A DNA stretch of 32,939 nt from an uncultured Halieaceae bacterium. Lineage in GTDB: Bacteria; Pseudomonadota; Gammaproteobacteria; Pseudomonadales; Halieaceae. The translations under genes were made by a program, and so were the position numbers. Numbering within the stretch: the first letter of the stretch is position 1; every line of letters starts with the position of its first letter. The stretch lies in contig CAJWQE010000020.1 in assembly GCA_913045375.1 (NCBI GenBank), positions 1 to 32,939 on the forward strand, written 5' to 3'. Positions 1 to 8,263 of the stretch are shown in pieces. The notes beneath the pieces are model-generated. The model was given only the letters and a program-made list of their open reading frames with translations. It was not told the origin of the DNA and ran no database searches.

Positions 1-52
1 CGCAACCTTGCCAAGGTTGAGGTCGCGAGTTCGAACCTCGTTTCCCGCTCCA
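1..52 (+). tRNA. tRNA-Gly(GCC), 3' part only
   Basis: The left edge cuts this tRNA. What remains is the anticodon arm (stem 3-7 with 15-19, loop 8-14, anticodon GCC at 10-12), the T arm containing GTTCGAA-type sequence, the 3' half of the acceptor stem (TTCCCGC, 42-48), discriminator T and an encoded CCA end (50-52). It reads glycine codons GGC/GGU. A run of T residues follows at 53-59 and probably helps end transcription. The 5' acceptor strand and D arm lie outside the window, so the cloverleaf cannot be completed here. Confidence 0.93.
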
Positions 53-131
53 ATTTTTTCTTCATGCTCAAGCGGAAGCGCGTACAATAGCGCGCTTTAC
101 AGCCACTATGGCGCGACAAGGAGCGAAAGGC

Positions 132-1442
132 ATGACTGATTACTCTCCAGCCGAACTGGATACCCTGGCGCTACACGCAGGTGGGAAGCCTGATCCTGCG
201 ACGGGTGCGCGGGCCACTCCAATCTACCAAACCGCTTCCTACTGTTTCCCGGATTCTGATTACGCAGCCGCGCTGTTCAACATGGAGCGGCCCGGGCACG
301 TGTACTCTCGACTTAGCAACCCCACTACAGCGGTCCTTGAAGAACGAATTTCCGCGTTAGAAGGCGGCGTGGGCGCCATCGCAACCGCCAGTGGCCAAGC
401 GGCATTGCAACTGGCCATCATGACGATCATGGATGCCGGTTCGCACATAGTGGCATCAAGCGCGTTGTATGGTGGTAGTCACAACCTGCTTGCTTACACG
501 CTACCGCGCTTTGGGATTACGACCACCTTTGTAGACGCGCGTGATGAAGACGCAATACGCACAGCCATTCGACCCGAAACTCGACTGATTTTTGGTGAAA
601 CTGTGGGCAACCCGGGACTCGATGTTCTCAATATCCCGGTGGTCTCCAAGATCGCTCACGATAACGGTATCCCGCTACTAGTTGACTCAACGTTTACCAC
701 CCCCTATCTCGTGCGCCCCTTCGAGCTGGGTGCCGATCTTGTCATGCACTCAGCGACAAAGTTCTTAAGTGGTCACGGAATTGTGATTGGCGGGCTATTG
801 GTCGATGGCGGTCGCTTTGACTGGGATGCCTCAGGCAAATTCCCGCAGCTGTCTGAGCCCTACAAGGGCTTCCACAACCTTGTGTTCACCGAAGAATTCG
901 GCCCCGCTGCATTTATCTCTCGCGCTCGAAAGGAAGGATTGAGAGATTTCGGAGCCTGCCAGAGCCCCACCAGTTCCTTCTACATACTACAGGGTATGGA
1001 AACGCTAGGTGTGCGCATGGAAAAGCATGTCTCCAATACCCGCGCAGTGGTCGAGTTTCTCGACAATCATGACGTCGTGGCCGGAGTGGCTCATCCGGAT
1101 CTGCCCGGTCATACGGACCATGCACTTGCCAGCGACTTATACCCAAGAGGCACCAGCGCTGTGTTCACGTTCGAAATTAAGGGCGGACGTGAAGCAGGGA
1201 TTGCCTTCGTCAACGGTTTGAACCTCTTTTCCCACCTTGCCAATGTCGGTGACGCTAAGTCCTTGGTCATTCACCCAGCCAGCACTACCCATTTCCGAAT
1301 GGACGAAGCCGCACTTGCAGCGGCGGGTATCGGAGAGGGAACCATACGATTGTCAATTGGGCTTGAAGACCCTAAGGACCTGATTGCTGATCTCAAAGCC
1401 GGACTGCGTGCCGCCGAAAAAGTGGCTGGAGGACGGGGTTAA
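132..1442 (+). CDS. metY: O-acetylhomoserine sulfhydrylase (MetY type)
   Basis: PLP-dependent Cys/Met metabolism enzyme, 436 aa from this start. It is expected to join O-acetylhomoserine and sulfide to give homocysteine in the cytoplasm. The PLP lysine sits in HSATKFLSGHG (about K210), and the substrate loop YSRLSNPTT is near residue 58. The GHGIVIGG stretch and the insert around PYKGFHN favour MetY over the shorter MetZ (O-succinylhomoserine) family; substrate choice is an inference. An earlier ATG at 108 would add 8 residues, but AAGGAG (118-123) lies 8 bases before the ATG at 132, so I choose 132. A TACAAT at 83-88 could be a -10 box, with only a poor -35. The stop TAA overlaps the next ATG (TAATG), so translation is probably coupled to the hydrolase downstream. 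Confidence 0.9.
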   Translation: MTDYSPAELDTLALHAGGKPDPATGARATPIYQTASYCFPDSDYAAALFNMERPGHVYSRLSNPTTAVLEERISALEGGVGAIATASGQAALQLAIMTIMDAGSHIVASSALYGGSHNLLAYTLPRFGITTTFVDARDEDAIRTAIRPETRLIFGETVGNPGLDVLNIPVVSKIAHDNGIPLLVDSTFTTPYLVRPFELGADLVMHSATKFLSGHGIVIGGLLVDGGRFDWDASGKFPQLSEPYKGFHNLVFTEEFGPAAFISRARKEGLRDFGACQSPTSSFYILQGMETLGVRMEKHVSNTRAVVEFLDNHDVVAGVAHPDLPGHTDHALASDLYPRGTSAVFTFEIKGGREAGIAFVNGLNLFSHLANVGDAKSLVIHPASTTHFRMDEAALAAAGIGEGTIRLSIGLEDPKDLIADLKAGLRAAEKVAGGRG

Positions 1443-2233
1443 TGAAGCTCGTTTCGTCCGGAAAAGATACCTACGTCTACACCAACAACAAAACGGTTGA
1501 CCCTGTGAAACCCTCGGTCGTGTTTATCCATGGCGCCGGCTTTGACCACAGCGTGTGGACCTTATTTGCCCGGCACTTTTCGCGTCATGACTGGAATGTC
1601 ATTGCCTTAGACCTTCCCGGACACGGTCGGTCCGATGGGCCTGTGCTGGAAAGCATCGAAGCCATGGCTGGCTGGACGATAGAGCTCATCGACACGCTCG
1701 GACTCAATAGCGTCGCGTTGGTCGGGCACAGCATGGGCAGTCTCATAACTCTCGAAACCGCGTCACGACTGGCTGATCGTGTTACTCACGTCGTATTGAT
1801 TGGCTCTATTTCACCGATGCCTGTCTCTGAACCCATTCTCGACGCAACCGCGAACAAACCCGGTACCGCGCATTCGATGCTGACGTCCTTTGGCTTCAGT
1901 AAGCGAAATCTCATGGGTGGCAACCCAAATCCTGGTATGTGGATGGTTAGCGATAGCATGCGTCGTTACGAGGATGAAGCACAGAGCGCGCTGGATAGTG
2001 ATATGCGTGCCTGTAATGCCTACCAACGAGGACTCGAGGCCGCATCCGAGATAGCGGCCCCAACACTTATGCTGCACGGCGATGCGGACAGACTCACGCC
2101 ACTGCGCGCCACCAAGCCGCTACTCGACACTTTGTCGAATGCTCGAGTGGATATCATTCCAGGAGCTGGTCACTCGCTCATGGTGGAAGACCCCAATCAC
2201 GTGCTGGATCAACTCAAGATTCACCTACTTTAA
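1442..2233 (+). CDS. alpha/beta hydrolase, unknown substrate
   Basis: A 263-aa cytoplasmic alpha/beta-hydrolase-fold protein without a signal peptide. The oxyanion-hole motif HGAG lies at 30-33, the nucleophile elbow GHSMGS places the serine near 97, the acid is in HGDAD (D214/D216), and the catalytic histidine is in GAGHS (H244), so the triad is complete. It resembles small esterases and C-C hydrolases; the substrate cannot be read from sequence. Its start codon overlaps the metY stop and the homocysteine methyltransferase follows after 20 bases, which ties it to methionine metabolism. It is much shorter than homoserine acetyltransferase (MetX, about 350-380 aa), which has the same fold, so I do not call it MetX. 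A housekeeping esterase, for example for a thioester or lactone by-product, is possible but unproven. Confidence 0.85.
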   Translation: MKLVSSGKDTYVYTNNKTVDPVKPSVVFIHGAGFDHSVWTLFARHFSRHDWNVIALDLPGHGRSDGPVLESIEAMAGWTIELIDTLGLNSVALVGHSMGSLITLETASRLADRVTHVVLIGSISPMPVSEPILDATANKPGTAHSMLTSFGFSKRNLMGGNPNPGMWMVSDSMRRYEDEAQSALDSDMRACNAYQRGLEAASEIAAPTLMLHGDADRLTPLRATKPLLDTLSNARVDIIPGAGHSLMVEDPNHVLDQLKIHLL

Positions 2234-2253
2234 GAAGCGATGGTGCAACCAAC

Positions 2254-3171
2254 ATGACGAAGCAGATTACGCTATTAGACGGGGGGCTTGGTCAGGAATT
2301 GATTAAGCGCAGCAGCGCCCCACCCCACCCATTGTGGTCTACCAAGGTCATGATGGACGAGCCGCATCTCGTGTCTGACATTCACCGAGATTTTTGTCTC
2401 GCGGGAGCAAAAGTAATCTGTTTAAACACCTACGCAGTGAGTCGTCACAGACTCAATACATTTGCTCCCGAGGAGTCTCTAGAGCAAACGTTAGAGACTG
2501 CACTTCACGTGGCAACCACAGGCATTAGCGATGCAGCACTTTCAGACACTGTATCTATTGTCGCCTCACTGCCGCCGCTCAATGCGTCCTATGATCACAC
2601 GGTTGCGCCTGACTTCGAAAGTGCCTACACACAGTATCGGGAACTCATCGGTTTGCAAAAAGCGCGCGTTGACGCTTTCCTGCTTGAGACAATGAGTAAC
2701 ATTGCTGAGGCCAGTGCAGGTGCTCAGGCGCTCCGCGACGAAGGTGTTATGGGTGCTGTCGCGTTCACAGTAAGCGACAGTGACGCCACGGTACTGCGGT
2801 CGGGTGAATCACTGGAAGAGGCAATCGAGGCCGTCATGCCCTTTGCGCCCGATGCGATATTAATCAACTGCTCCATCCCAGAAATGGTCACTGAAGGCCT
2901 CAAGATTGTGGCAAAGTCCGGCGCCCGCTTTGGTGGGTATGCGAATGGATTTACATCGGTGGAGGCGCTGGTACCGGGAAGTACGGTCGATCGGCTATCA
3001 CAGCGCAAAGACCTTGGACCTGAAGAGTACCTGGAGTTTGTGAAGACCTGGATTGACCTCGGCGCCGAGGTCATTGGTGGCTGTTGCGAAATCGGGCCCT
3101 CGCATATTGCCGCTATTGCGGAGTACTGTCAGCGCGAGGGAATTGTAACGACCAAGGAGCTAGTGCCTTAG
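2254..3171 (+). CDS. homocysteine S-methyltransferase family protein
   Basis: A 305-aa TIM-barrel methyltransferase of the homocysteine S-methyltransferase (pfam02574-type) family. It opens with LLDGGLGQEL, typical of the family, and keeps the three zinc cysteines that bind homocysteine: C206 in LINCS and C277/C278 in GGCCEIGP. Members move a methyl group from S-methylmethionine (MmuM), betaine (BHMT) or similar donors to homocysteine, giving methionine without cobalamin; the donor here is unknown. It is the last gene of the metY unit, so homocysteine made by MetY could go directly to this enzyme. The length fits stand-alone MmuM-like proteins, not the N-terminal module of MetH. It converges on msrB with a single base between the two stop codons and no obvious terminator. 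Confidence 0.9.
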   Translation: MTKQITLLDGGLGQELIKRSSAPPHPLWSTKVMMDEPHLVSDIHRDFCLAGAKVICLNTYAVSRHRLNTFAPEESLEQTLETALHVATTGISDAALSDTVSIVASLPPLNASYDHTVAPDFESAYTQYRELIGLQKARVDAFLLETMSNIAEASAGAQALRDEGVMGAVAFTVSDSDATVLRSGESLEEAIEAVMPFAPDAILINCSIPEMVTEGLKIVAKSGARFGGYANGFTSVEALVPGSTVDRLSQRKDLGPEEYLEFVKTWIDLGAEVIGGCCEIGPSHIAAIAEYCQREGIVTTKELVP

Positions 3172-3172
3172 C

Positions 3173-3562
3173 TCAGCCCTCTTTTTTGAGATCGATTGAC
3201 AAACTGTTGATGCAGTAGCGAAGGCCAGTCTCGGTCGGGCCGTCGGGGAATACGTGGCCCAAATGCCCACCGCAGTTCTGACAGAGCACCTCGGTACGAA
3301 TCATTCCGTAGCTGGTGTCCCGCTCTTCGTCAATGACACCCGCTGCAGCAGGCTTGTCAAAGCTAGGCCAACCACAACCGGCATCGAATTTACTATCCGA
3401 CTCAAACAGCGTTTCACCACAACCCCGACAGGTATAAGTACCTGCCTCGGTCGTGGCCCAATACTCACCTGTGAACGCGCGCTCAGTACCTTTCTGACGG
3501 AGAACATGATACTCCTCGGGTGTAAGCTTCTCGCGCCAGTACGCGTCATCTTTGTCAGTCAT
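3173..3562 (-). CDS. msrB: peptide-methionine (R)-S-oxide reductase
   Basis: A 129-aa MsrB, reducing methionine-R-sulfoxide in proteins, with thioredoxin as likely electron donor. Zinc is held by two CxxC pairs (C45/C48 in TCRGCG and C94/C97 in LCQNCGG). The catalytic cysteine is C117 in RYCINS, and a resolving-cysteine candidate is C63 in AGCGWPSF. The frame stays open upstream to 3676, but that would add a 38-residue tail unlike the family and overlap pdxB; the ATG at 3562 has AGGAAGAG just upstream, so I start there. There is no signal peptide, so it should be cytoplasmic. It lies 85 bases after the pdxB stop on the same strand and may be the last gene of that transcript or have its own promoter in the gap. 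Confidence 0.95.
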   Translation of the reverse strand: MTDKDDAYWREKLTPEEYHVLRQKGTERAFTGEYWATTEAGTYTCRGCGETLFESDSKFDAGCGWPSFDKPAAAGVIDEERDTSYGMIRTEVLCQNCGGHLGHVFPDGPTETGLRYCINSLSIDLKKEG

Positions 3563-3647
3563 GCGGCTCTTCCTGTTCCTTGCCTGTCCTGTTCGTTGCC
3601 TGTGATCTTCGTACCATAAAGTCACTATGGGGGTTTTCTCTTTGATT

Positions 3648-4781
3648 TCAACTAGCCAGCCCGAAGCCTGCGGCACTCAATAATCGTTGAAGTTCAGTGC
3701 TTGCGTTCACTGCCCGTAACGTCAGAGCACTGTATTGATCACGCAATCTGTACTGCGTCCGCTGCGTTTCAAAAATATCCGGCGTCTGTGACTTTTCCCA
3801 TTCCTCTCTGAAGTCAACGTCATCCAGCGCCAAGCGGCTAACCGCCTTCATCGCATCCATCAAACCATCACTATCGGATTGGCGAGAGAGATCAACCATG
3901 ACCTGCTTCGTATCCTCAGACTCGAGCGTGTTGAACGGGCTGTCCAATCTGAGGGCTCGCACCAGCGGCTCGATAAGAAAATCGGTGGCGTTTGATTTCG
4001 CGGTGCGGGTGTATCCCGCAATATGCGGCGTAGCAAGCGCCGCTCGTGAGAGCAGGTCTTGCGACACGCTAGGCTCTTCAGGCCAAGTATCCAACACCAG
4101 CGTAACGCCCTTGTCTGCCATTCTATGGAGCGCCTCTTCTGTCACTAAGGCCCCACGCCCAGCATTAATAAACAAGGCGTCGGGTGAAATATAGCCCACC
4201 GCTGTGTTATCGATCATCTGAGCGCTGGGATGCGGCTGGTCGTTGTGCAAGGCCGCGTGCAGCGAGACGATTGAACAGCCCAGAACCTCAGGTAGCGCAC
4301 AAAATTTCACATCGCCCTCAGTGTTCTCAACAAAGGGGTCATAAACCATGACCTTGCCCCCCAACTTACTGAGACGTGCTGCAAGGTGTCGCCCTACCGC
4401 ACCGTAGCCCACGAGACCTACCGTCGCCCCGCTAATCAATGATTCAAGACGTTGGCACTGGTAGATCGCATCCAAAACGTAGTCCGCCACTGCCCCGGCG
4501 TTACACCCCGCCGCATTCGCAAACTTTATGCCTCGCTCTGACAGGTATCGCGTATCGACATGATCGGTTCCGGCACTTGCCGTCCCTACAAAGGTGATCT
4601 GGCTGTCCTGCAATAGATTTGCATCGACCCGCGTTACGGTCCGTGTGAGCAAGGCATTCGCGTCCTCGAGGACGGCAGGAACAATTTGCGTCCCTCGGAT
4701 AGAGACCAGTTCTATTGGGAGGGCCGACAGACTTGGTGTCACCCATATTGCGCTGTCGATGACTACTTTTGGAAGCGCCAT
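3648..4781 (-). CDS. pdxB: erythronate-4-phosphate dehydrogenase
   Basis: A 377-aa D-2-hydroxyacid dehydrogenase of PdxB length. It oxidises 4-phosphoerythronate in the DXP-dependent route to pyridoxal 5'-phosphate. The NAD-binding GxGxxG is in VGLVGYGAVGRH (122-131). Catalytic residues of the family are visible: R209 in NAGRG, the acid in WPEEP (235-236) and H253 in TPHIAGYT. Residues after about 280 form the extra C-terminal dimerisation domain that separates PdxB from SerA and GhrB-type enzymes. Its start overlaps the epmC stop by one base (TGATG), so translation is probably coupled to epmC. The product PLP is the cofactor of MetY and the HisC-like enzyme elsewhere in the window. Confidence 0.94.
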   Translation of the reverse strand: MALPKVVIDSAIWVTPSLSALPIELVSIRGTQIVPAVLEDANALLTRTVTRVDANLLQDSQITFVGTASAGTDHVDTRYLSERGIKFANAAGCNAGAVADYVLDAIYQCQRLESLISGATVGLVGYGAVGRHLAARLSKLGGKVMVYDPFVENTEGDVKFCALPEVLGCSIVSLHAALHNDQPHPSAQMIDNTAVGYISPDALFINAGRGALVTEEALHRMADKGVTLVLDTWPEEPSVSQDLLSRAALATPHIAGYTRTAKSNATDFLIEPLVRALRLDSPFNTLESEDTKQVMVDLSRQSDSDGLMDAMKAVSRLALDDVDFREEWEKSQTPDIFETQRTQYRLRDQYSALTLRAVNASTELQRLLSAAGFGLAS

Positions 4782-5284
4782 CAGCCCGAGCGCTCTCGTG
4801 CTAGTAGTGTCAGGGCCTCTTTGAATCGCAGCGCTCGATCTGGCAACCCCTGTTGCCGAAAACGCATTATTTGCCTATCGACCGCAGCCTTAAAATCAAT
4901 GATTTCTGAACAATTAGGGTCCACTGTCAGATTATCCACACTCACCGCGAACGTGAGATCTAAGGCCTCGCAAAACAGAGCCTCGATGGCCTGGGGTTTC
5001 ACCTCAACACTGTAAAACGCGCTCTGCTGTTCAGCATTGCGCCCACCAGGTGCATACCAGTATCCATAGTCAGGTAACCCCCTACGCACGGGACCCGCGA
5101 CACACCAGTGCGCGACCTCGTGTAAGGCACTGCGATCAAAATCTTCGCGAAAATAGATGACTGAGGGTGCGCCAGGTTCGTAATAAGGCTCGGCTGCCCC
5201 ACCACACAAGATCGTGGATTCCGCCGCTTGAAAAACGCGGTTAAAAACGCCTACCAAGGCCTCACCAAAGAACTGCTGGCTCAT
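4781..5284 (-). CDS. epmC: elongation factor P hydroxylase
   Basis: A 167-aa EpmC (YfcM) family protein. In Escherichia coli EpmC hydroxylates the beta-lysyl-modified lysine of EF-P, the last step after EpmB and EpmA. The metal-binding signature HEVAHW (H55, E56, H59) is followed by the conserved RRGLPDYGYWYAPGGRN stretch, which together identify the family well. It is slightly shorter than the E. coli protein (about 180 aa). It begins one base after the tusA stop and its own stop overlaps the pdxB start, so tusA-epmC-pdxB is one unit. EF-P, epmA and epmB are not in the window, so the pathway must be completed elsewhere. Confidence 0.92.
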   Translation of the reverse strand: MSQQFFGEALVGVFNRVFQAAESTILCGGAAEPYYEPGAPSVIYFREDFDRSALHEVAHWCVAGPVRRGLPDYGYWYAPGGRNAEQQSAFYSVEVKPQAIEALFCEALDLTFAVSVDNLTVDPNCSEIIDFKAAVDRQIMRFRQQGLPDRALRFKEALTLLARERSG

Positions 5285-5285
5285 A

Positions 5286-5510
5286 CTAACCGGCCTTTTT
5301 TACACGATAGAGAAAACCAGTCCCATCCTGATGATGTTCGAGTAGTTCGTGTCCCAAGAAATCGCAGAATTTCGCGACATCACGCTGAGTGGAGGGATCT
5401 GTGGCCGCAAGACAGACAACATCACCCGAAGACGCTTTGCGGATAGCCGCATGGAGCATCATGACCGGCTCTGGGCACTTCAGCCCCGTTGCATCGACCT
5501 GATACTCCAC
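5286..5510 (-). CDS. tusA: TusA-family sulfur carrier
   Basis: A 74-aa sulfurtransferase/sulfur-carrier protein. The active cysteine (C12) is in the diagnostic LKCPEPVM motif after a first beta strand (VDATG). The fold is the small two-layer TusA/SirA type. In the family it accepts persulfide from IscS and passes it on for tRNA 2-thiolation, and sometimes for molybdenum cofactor or sulfur oxidation. The start codon is GTG; the nearest purine-rich stretch (AAGGG) is about 13 bases upstream, so the start is less certain than the family call. It lies 22 bases after the upstream methyltransferase-like gene and one base before epmC. A stand-alone TusA paralogue that is not part of tRNA thiolation cannot be excluded. 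Confidence 0.9.
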   Translation of the reverse strand: MEYQVDATGLKCPEPVMMLHAAIRKASSGDVVCLAATDPSTQRDVAKFCDFLGHELLEHHQDGTGFLYRVKKAG

Positions 5511-5532
5511 AGAACGCGCTGAACCCTTTTTC

Positions 5533-6333
5533 TCAGGGCTTCTTGAAACGCAGCGTCATACGATCGCTCTCGCCGATCGCCGCGTACTTTGCGCGATTGT
5601 CATCACCGGCACCAAAGCTAGGCGGCAGTGTCCAAACGCCGCCCGGATAGTCCTTGGTATCTTTTGCATTCGCATTAATTTCGCTTTTCCCATCGAGCAC
5701 GAAACCTGCGGCTTCCGCCATCTCGATGACCTTTGATTCGGGTACGTACGCGGTGCGCTTCATCTGCTCAACCGTCATACCGTCAGTCCCACGGTGCTGA
5801 ACAATGCCGAGTGTGCCTCCGGACTTCAGCGCGCGGTGAATATCTGCCAATGACGCTTCAGCTGTACCGGCGCGTAGCCAAGAGTGAACATTACGAAACA
5901 CCACTGCCATATCGACAGAGCCCGCCTTTACGTCCAGTGGCATAGCGGGCGGCTGCATCACCCTAACATCAACGGCTGAGTAAATATCATTAGCCCGCCC
6001 GAGCTTCTGTAAGTAACCACCGAGTGAGCGACGACCATAAGCACTGCCATTAGGCGCCCCGTGGCCTGCCACCAATTGACCATGATCCTTCAGAAGCGGC
6101 GCAAGCACCTCCGTGTACCACCCTCCCCCGGGTGAGACTTCCAAAACGGTCATCTCTGCCGACAATCCAAAAAACTCAAGCGTTTCACGCGGGTGACGAT
6201 ATTGGTCACGACCACGATTAGATTCAGAGCGATGATCTCCACTCAAGGCAGTATCCCAACCCAAACCTTTGTTACCGTCGGCAAAGGCCAAAGAAGACAC
6301 TAGAGTGAGCAATACCAGGCTTATTCTTTTCAC
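5533..6333 (-). CDS. exported methyltransferase-like protein (COG4798-like)
   Basis: A 266-aa protein with an N-terminal signal peptide (MKR, a hydrophobic core at about 5-14, cleavage expected after AFA near residue 17) followed by a Rossmann-type SAM methyltransferase domain. Motif I reads VLEVSPGGGW (63-72), and a later stretch (VDMAVVFRNVHSW) matches the motif II/IV region. I recognise the predicted-methyltransferase family but no substrate. The frame opens at a TTG (6339), but AGGAG lies 6 bases before the GTG at 6333, giving a clean signal peptide, so I use GTG. It heads the unit running into tusA-epmC-pdxB. An exported SAM-type domain is odd because SAM is not expected in the periplasm; the protein may bind another ligand or be a non-enzymatic relative. 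Confidence 0.85.
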   Translation of the reverse strand: MKRISLVLLTLVSSLAFADGNKGLGWDTALSGDHRSESNRGRDQYRHPRETLEFFGLSAEMTVLEVSPGGGWYTEVLAPLLKDHGQLVAGHGAPNGSAYGRRSLGGYLQKLGRANDIYSAVDVRVMQPPAMPLDVKAGSVDMAVVFRNVHSWLRAGTAEASLADIHRALKSGGTLGIVQHRGTDGMTVEQMKRTAYVPESKVIEMAEAAGFVLDGKSEINANAKDTKDYPGGVWTLPPSFGAGDDNRAKYAAIGESDRMTLRFKKP

Positions 6334-6422
6334 AGTCAACTCCTATCTCGATTTCTGCGTATAGAGGGCATCTACACACTGTTATGCCAAATGATAACCG
6401 CTACGCGCGGCCAAGGGGATCC

Positions 6423-6944
6423 ATGCAACAACAATATGTCATCACATTTGCGGGCGCTGACCGAACAGGCTTAGTGGAGACGCTGGCAGAATTGGTCAAA
6501 AGTCATGGCGGCGATTGGCAGCAGAGCGAGCTGACACGCCTTGGCGGCGCATTCGCGGGCGCCATTTTAGTTCACGTTTCGAGTGAAGGATTTCAGGCCA
6601 TCAACCGGGCGGTCGAGGAAGACGACAATACAGACTTGGCCATACACATCACAGAAGCTGTTTCGCAGCCCCAAATAGAACCGAATTTGCACCTTGCCCT
6701 CACGGGCCCCAATCGGCCGGGCATCGTGTATGAAATCACACACGAGCTTGCCGAGCTCGACGTTAATATTTTGCACTTCACATCGCGCGTAGAGAGTGGT
6801 GCCTGGTCTGGAGAGCCATTATTCGTGGCTGACCTTGATACCTGCGCGCCGGCAGGTTTTGATCTAGAAGAGCTCAGAGACCGGCTCGATGGGATTGAAG
6901 AGCGGATGACGCTTGAAATCGATATTGAGTCAGTAAAAAGTTAA
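6423..6944 (+). CDS. GcvR-like tandem ACT domain protein
   Basis: A 173-aa cytoplasmic protein made of two ACT domains: the first from about residue 4 (YVITFAGADRTGLVETLAE), the second from about 88 (LHLALTGPNRPGIVYEITHEL). This is the layout of GcvR, which in E. coli binds glycine and holds GcvA to repress the glycine cleavage operon. No gcvA or gcv genes are nearby, so the regulatory target is inferred from family only. An in-frame ATG at 6384 exists without a ribosome site; AAGGGG lies 4 bases before the ATG at 6423, and the protein then begins directly with the ACT strand. Its TAA interlocks with the stop of the convergent small membrane protein in a shared TTAA. Confidence 0.82.
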   Translation: MQQQYVITFAGADRTGLVETLAELVKSHGGDWQQSELTRLGGAFAGAILVHVSSEGFQAINRAVEEDDNTDLAIHITEAVSQPQIEPNLHLALTGPNRPGIVYEITHELAELDVNILHFTSRVESGAWSGEPLFVADLDTCAPAGFDLEELRDRLDGIEERMTLEIDIESVKS

Positions 6945-7153
6945 GGTCGTCGGCGAATAAAACGCAGAAGCACTGCGACGGGCGCTGCCACCACAATAAC
7001 AAGCAGAACACCCTGAATGCTCAGCCAGACGTAGTCCCACAGTGCTTCAGCAGATACACCCACGATATCGACGGCGCCCCATATGAGTGCCAAGGTCGCC
7101 AGCACCCCTAAAGTCGCGGTACGCATGGCTTTTATGTATCGCCGATTCAGCAT
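6941..7153 (-). CDS. small membrane protein, unknown function
   Basis: A 70-aa hypothetical protein with two predicted membrane segments (about 13-33 and 46-64) and positive charges at both ends (NRRYIK at the start, RFIRRR at the end), which suggests both termini face the cytoplasm. It starts 9 bases after the aroC stop on the same strand, which supports a real cotranscribed gene. The ribosome site is weak (AGATAG); a second ATG at 7126 would remove nine residues. The stop codon shares TTAA with the convergent GcvR-like gene. I recognise no family and assign no function. Confidence 0.6.
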   Translation of the reverse strand: MLNRRYIKAMRTATLGVLATLALIWGAVDIVGVSAEALWDYVWLSIQGVLLVIVVAAPVAVLLRFIRRRP

Positions 7154-7162
7154 CGCTATCTG

Positions 7163-8248
7163 CTAAATAACAGGCGTTGGAGACACCACATCAGCATTCT
7201 GTCCACGATGTCGAAGGGCGTGATCCATGAGCACCAGCGCCAACATTGCCTCAGCTATGGGAACGGCCCGTAAACCCACACACGGATCATGTCGTCCGGT
7301 GGTAATGACGTCCGCCGCATTGCCATCGATGTCTATGGATTGCCCTGGCACCTGAATCGATGAGGTCGGCTTAAGCGCTATCCCGACACTGATGGGCTGA
7401 CCGCTGGAGATTCCTCCCAATACACCACCGGCGTTATTACTGAGAAAGCCCTCTGTTGTCAGCTCGTCTCGGTGTTCGCTTCCGCGCTGATTGACGACCG
7501 CAAAGCCAGCGCCGATCTCAATACCCTTCACCGCATTGATCCCCATCATCGCCGAGGCGATGTCAGCATCGAGCCGATCAAAAATAGGCTCGCCCCAACC
7601 GGGTGGAAGCCCTTCTGCAACAATCTCTAATTTCGCACCAATCGAGTCCCCGTCGCGCCGAATTTGGGTCATGTAGTCTTCGAGCGCAGGTATCAATGCG
7701 GCATCACCACAAAAAAACGGGTTGGTTTCAACCAGATCCCAATCTGTTTCCGATACCTGAAGTGGTCCCAACGCACTGAGGCAGCCTCGAATCGACACCC
7801 CGTAGCGTTCCTTCAACCACTTTTTGGCAACAGCGCCCGCGGCGACTCTCATTGCCGTCTCTCGCGCGGAGGATCGACCTCCACCACGATAATCACGCAC
7901 ACCATATTTTTGTTGGTAGGTGTAATCCGCATGCGCTGGACGAAACACGTCTTTGATCTTGCTGTAATCCTTTGACTTTTGGTCAGCATTCATGATCAAA
8001 AGGCCAATGGGCGTACCAGTTGTTCGACCTTCGAAGACACCTGACAGAATTTGAACTTCATCGGGCTCTTTACGCTGCGTTGTGAAACGGGAGGTGCCTG
8101 GCTTACGCCGATCTAAATCGGGTTGTAAGTCGGCCGCACTCAACTCAAGACCCGGCGGACACCCGTCTATAATGCAGCCTAGGCCCAACCCGTGGCTTTC
8201 ACCAAAGGTGGTCACTGTAAACAAACGGCCGAAGGAATTACCCGACAT
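7163..8248 (-). CDS. aroC: chorismate synthase
   Basis: A 361-aa chorismate synthase, making chorismate from EPSP with reduced FMN as the last shikimate step. Family signatures are clear: [12 protein letters not shown] at the N-terminus, [12 protein letters not shown] near 120, and the late [17 protein letters not shown] stretch. Length matches bacterial AroC. The ATG at 8248 has AGGGAAG five bases upstream. It follows prmB by 15 bases and precedes the small membrane gene by 9, so the three probably share one mRNA. The prmB-aroC pairing is also seen in E. coli. Confidence 0.97.
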   Translation of the reverse strand: MSGNSFGRLFTVTTFGESHGLGLGCIIDGCPPGLELSAADLQPDLDRRKPGTSRFTTQRKEPDEVQILSGVFEGRTTGTPIGLLIMNADQKSKDYSKIKDVFRPAHADYTYQQKYGVRDYRGGGRSSARETAMRVAAGAVAKKWLKERYGVSIRGCLSALGPLQVSETDWDLVETNPFFCGDAALIPALEDYMTQIRRDGDSIGAKLEIVAEGLPPGWGEPIFDRLDADIASAMMGINAVKGIEIGAGFAVVNQRGSEHRDELTTEGFLSNNAGGVLGGISSGQPISVGIALKPTSSIQVPGQSIDIDGNAADVITTGRHDPCVGLRAVPIAEAMLALVLMDHALRHRGQNADVVSPTPVI

Positions 8249-8263
8249 GTGACTTCCCTAAAT

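Noticed and set aside
53..131. A SAM or other methionine riboswitch before metY
   Set aside because: Fewer than 80 bases separate the tRNA from the start codon, and no conserved riboswitch core or terminator hairpin is visible.
1442..2233. The alpha/beta hydrolase as homoserine O-acetyltransferase MetX, to supply MetY
   Set aside because: It is about 100 residues too short and has GHSMGS in place of the GGSMGG-type elbow of MetX.
3563..3676. A 38-residue N-terminal extension of MsrB
   Set aside because: The ATG at 3562 has a good ribosome site and fits the family length; the extension overlaps pdxB and is not like a signal peptide.
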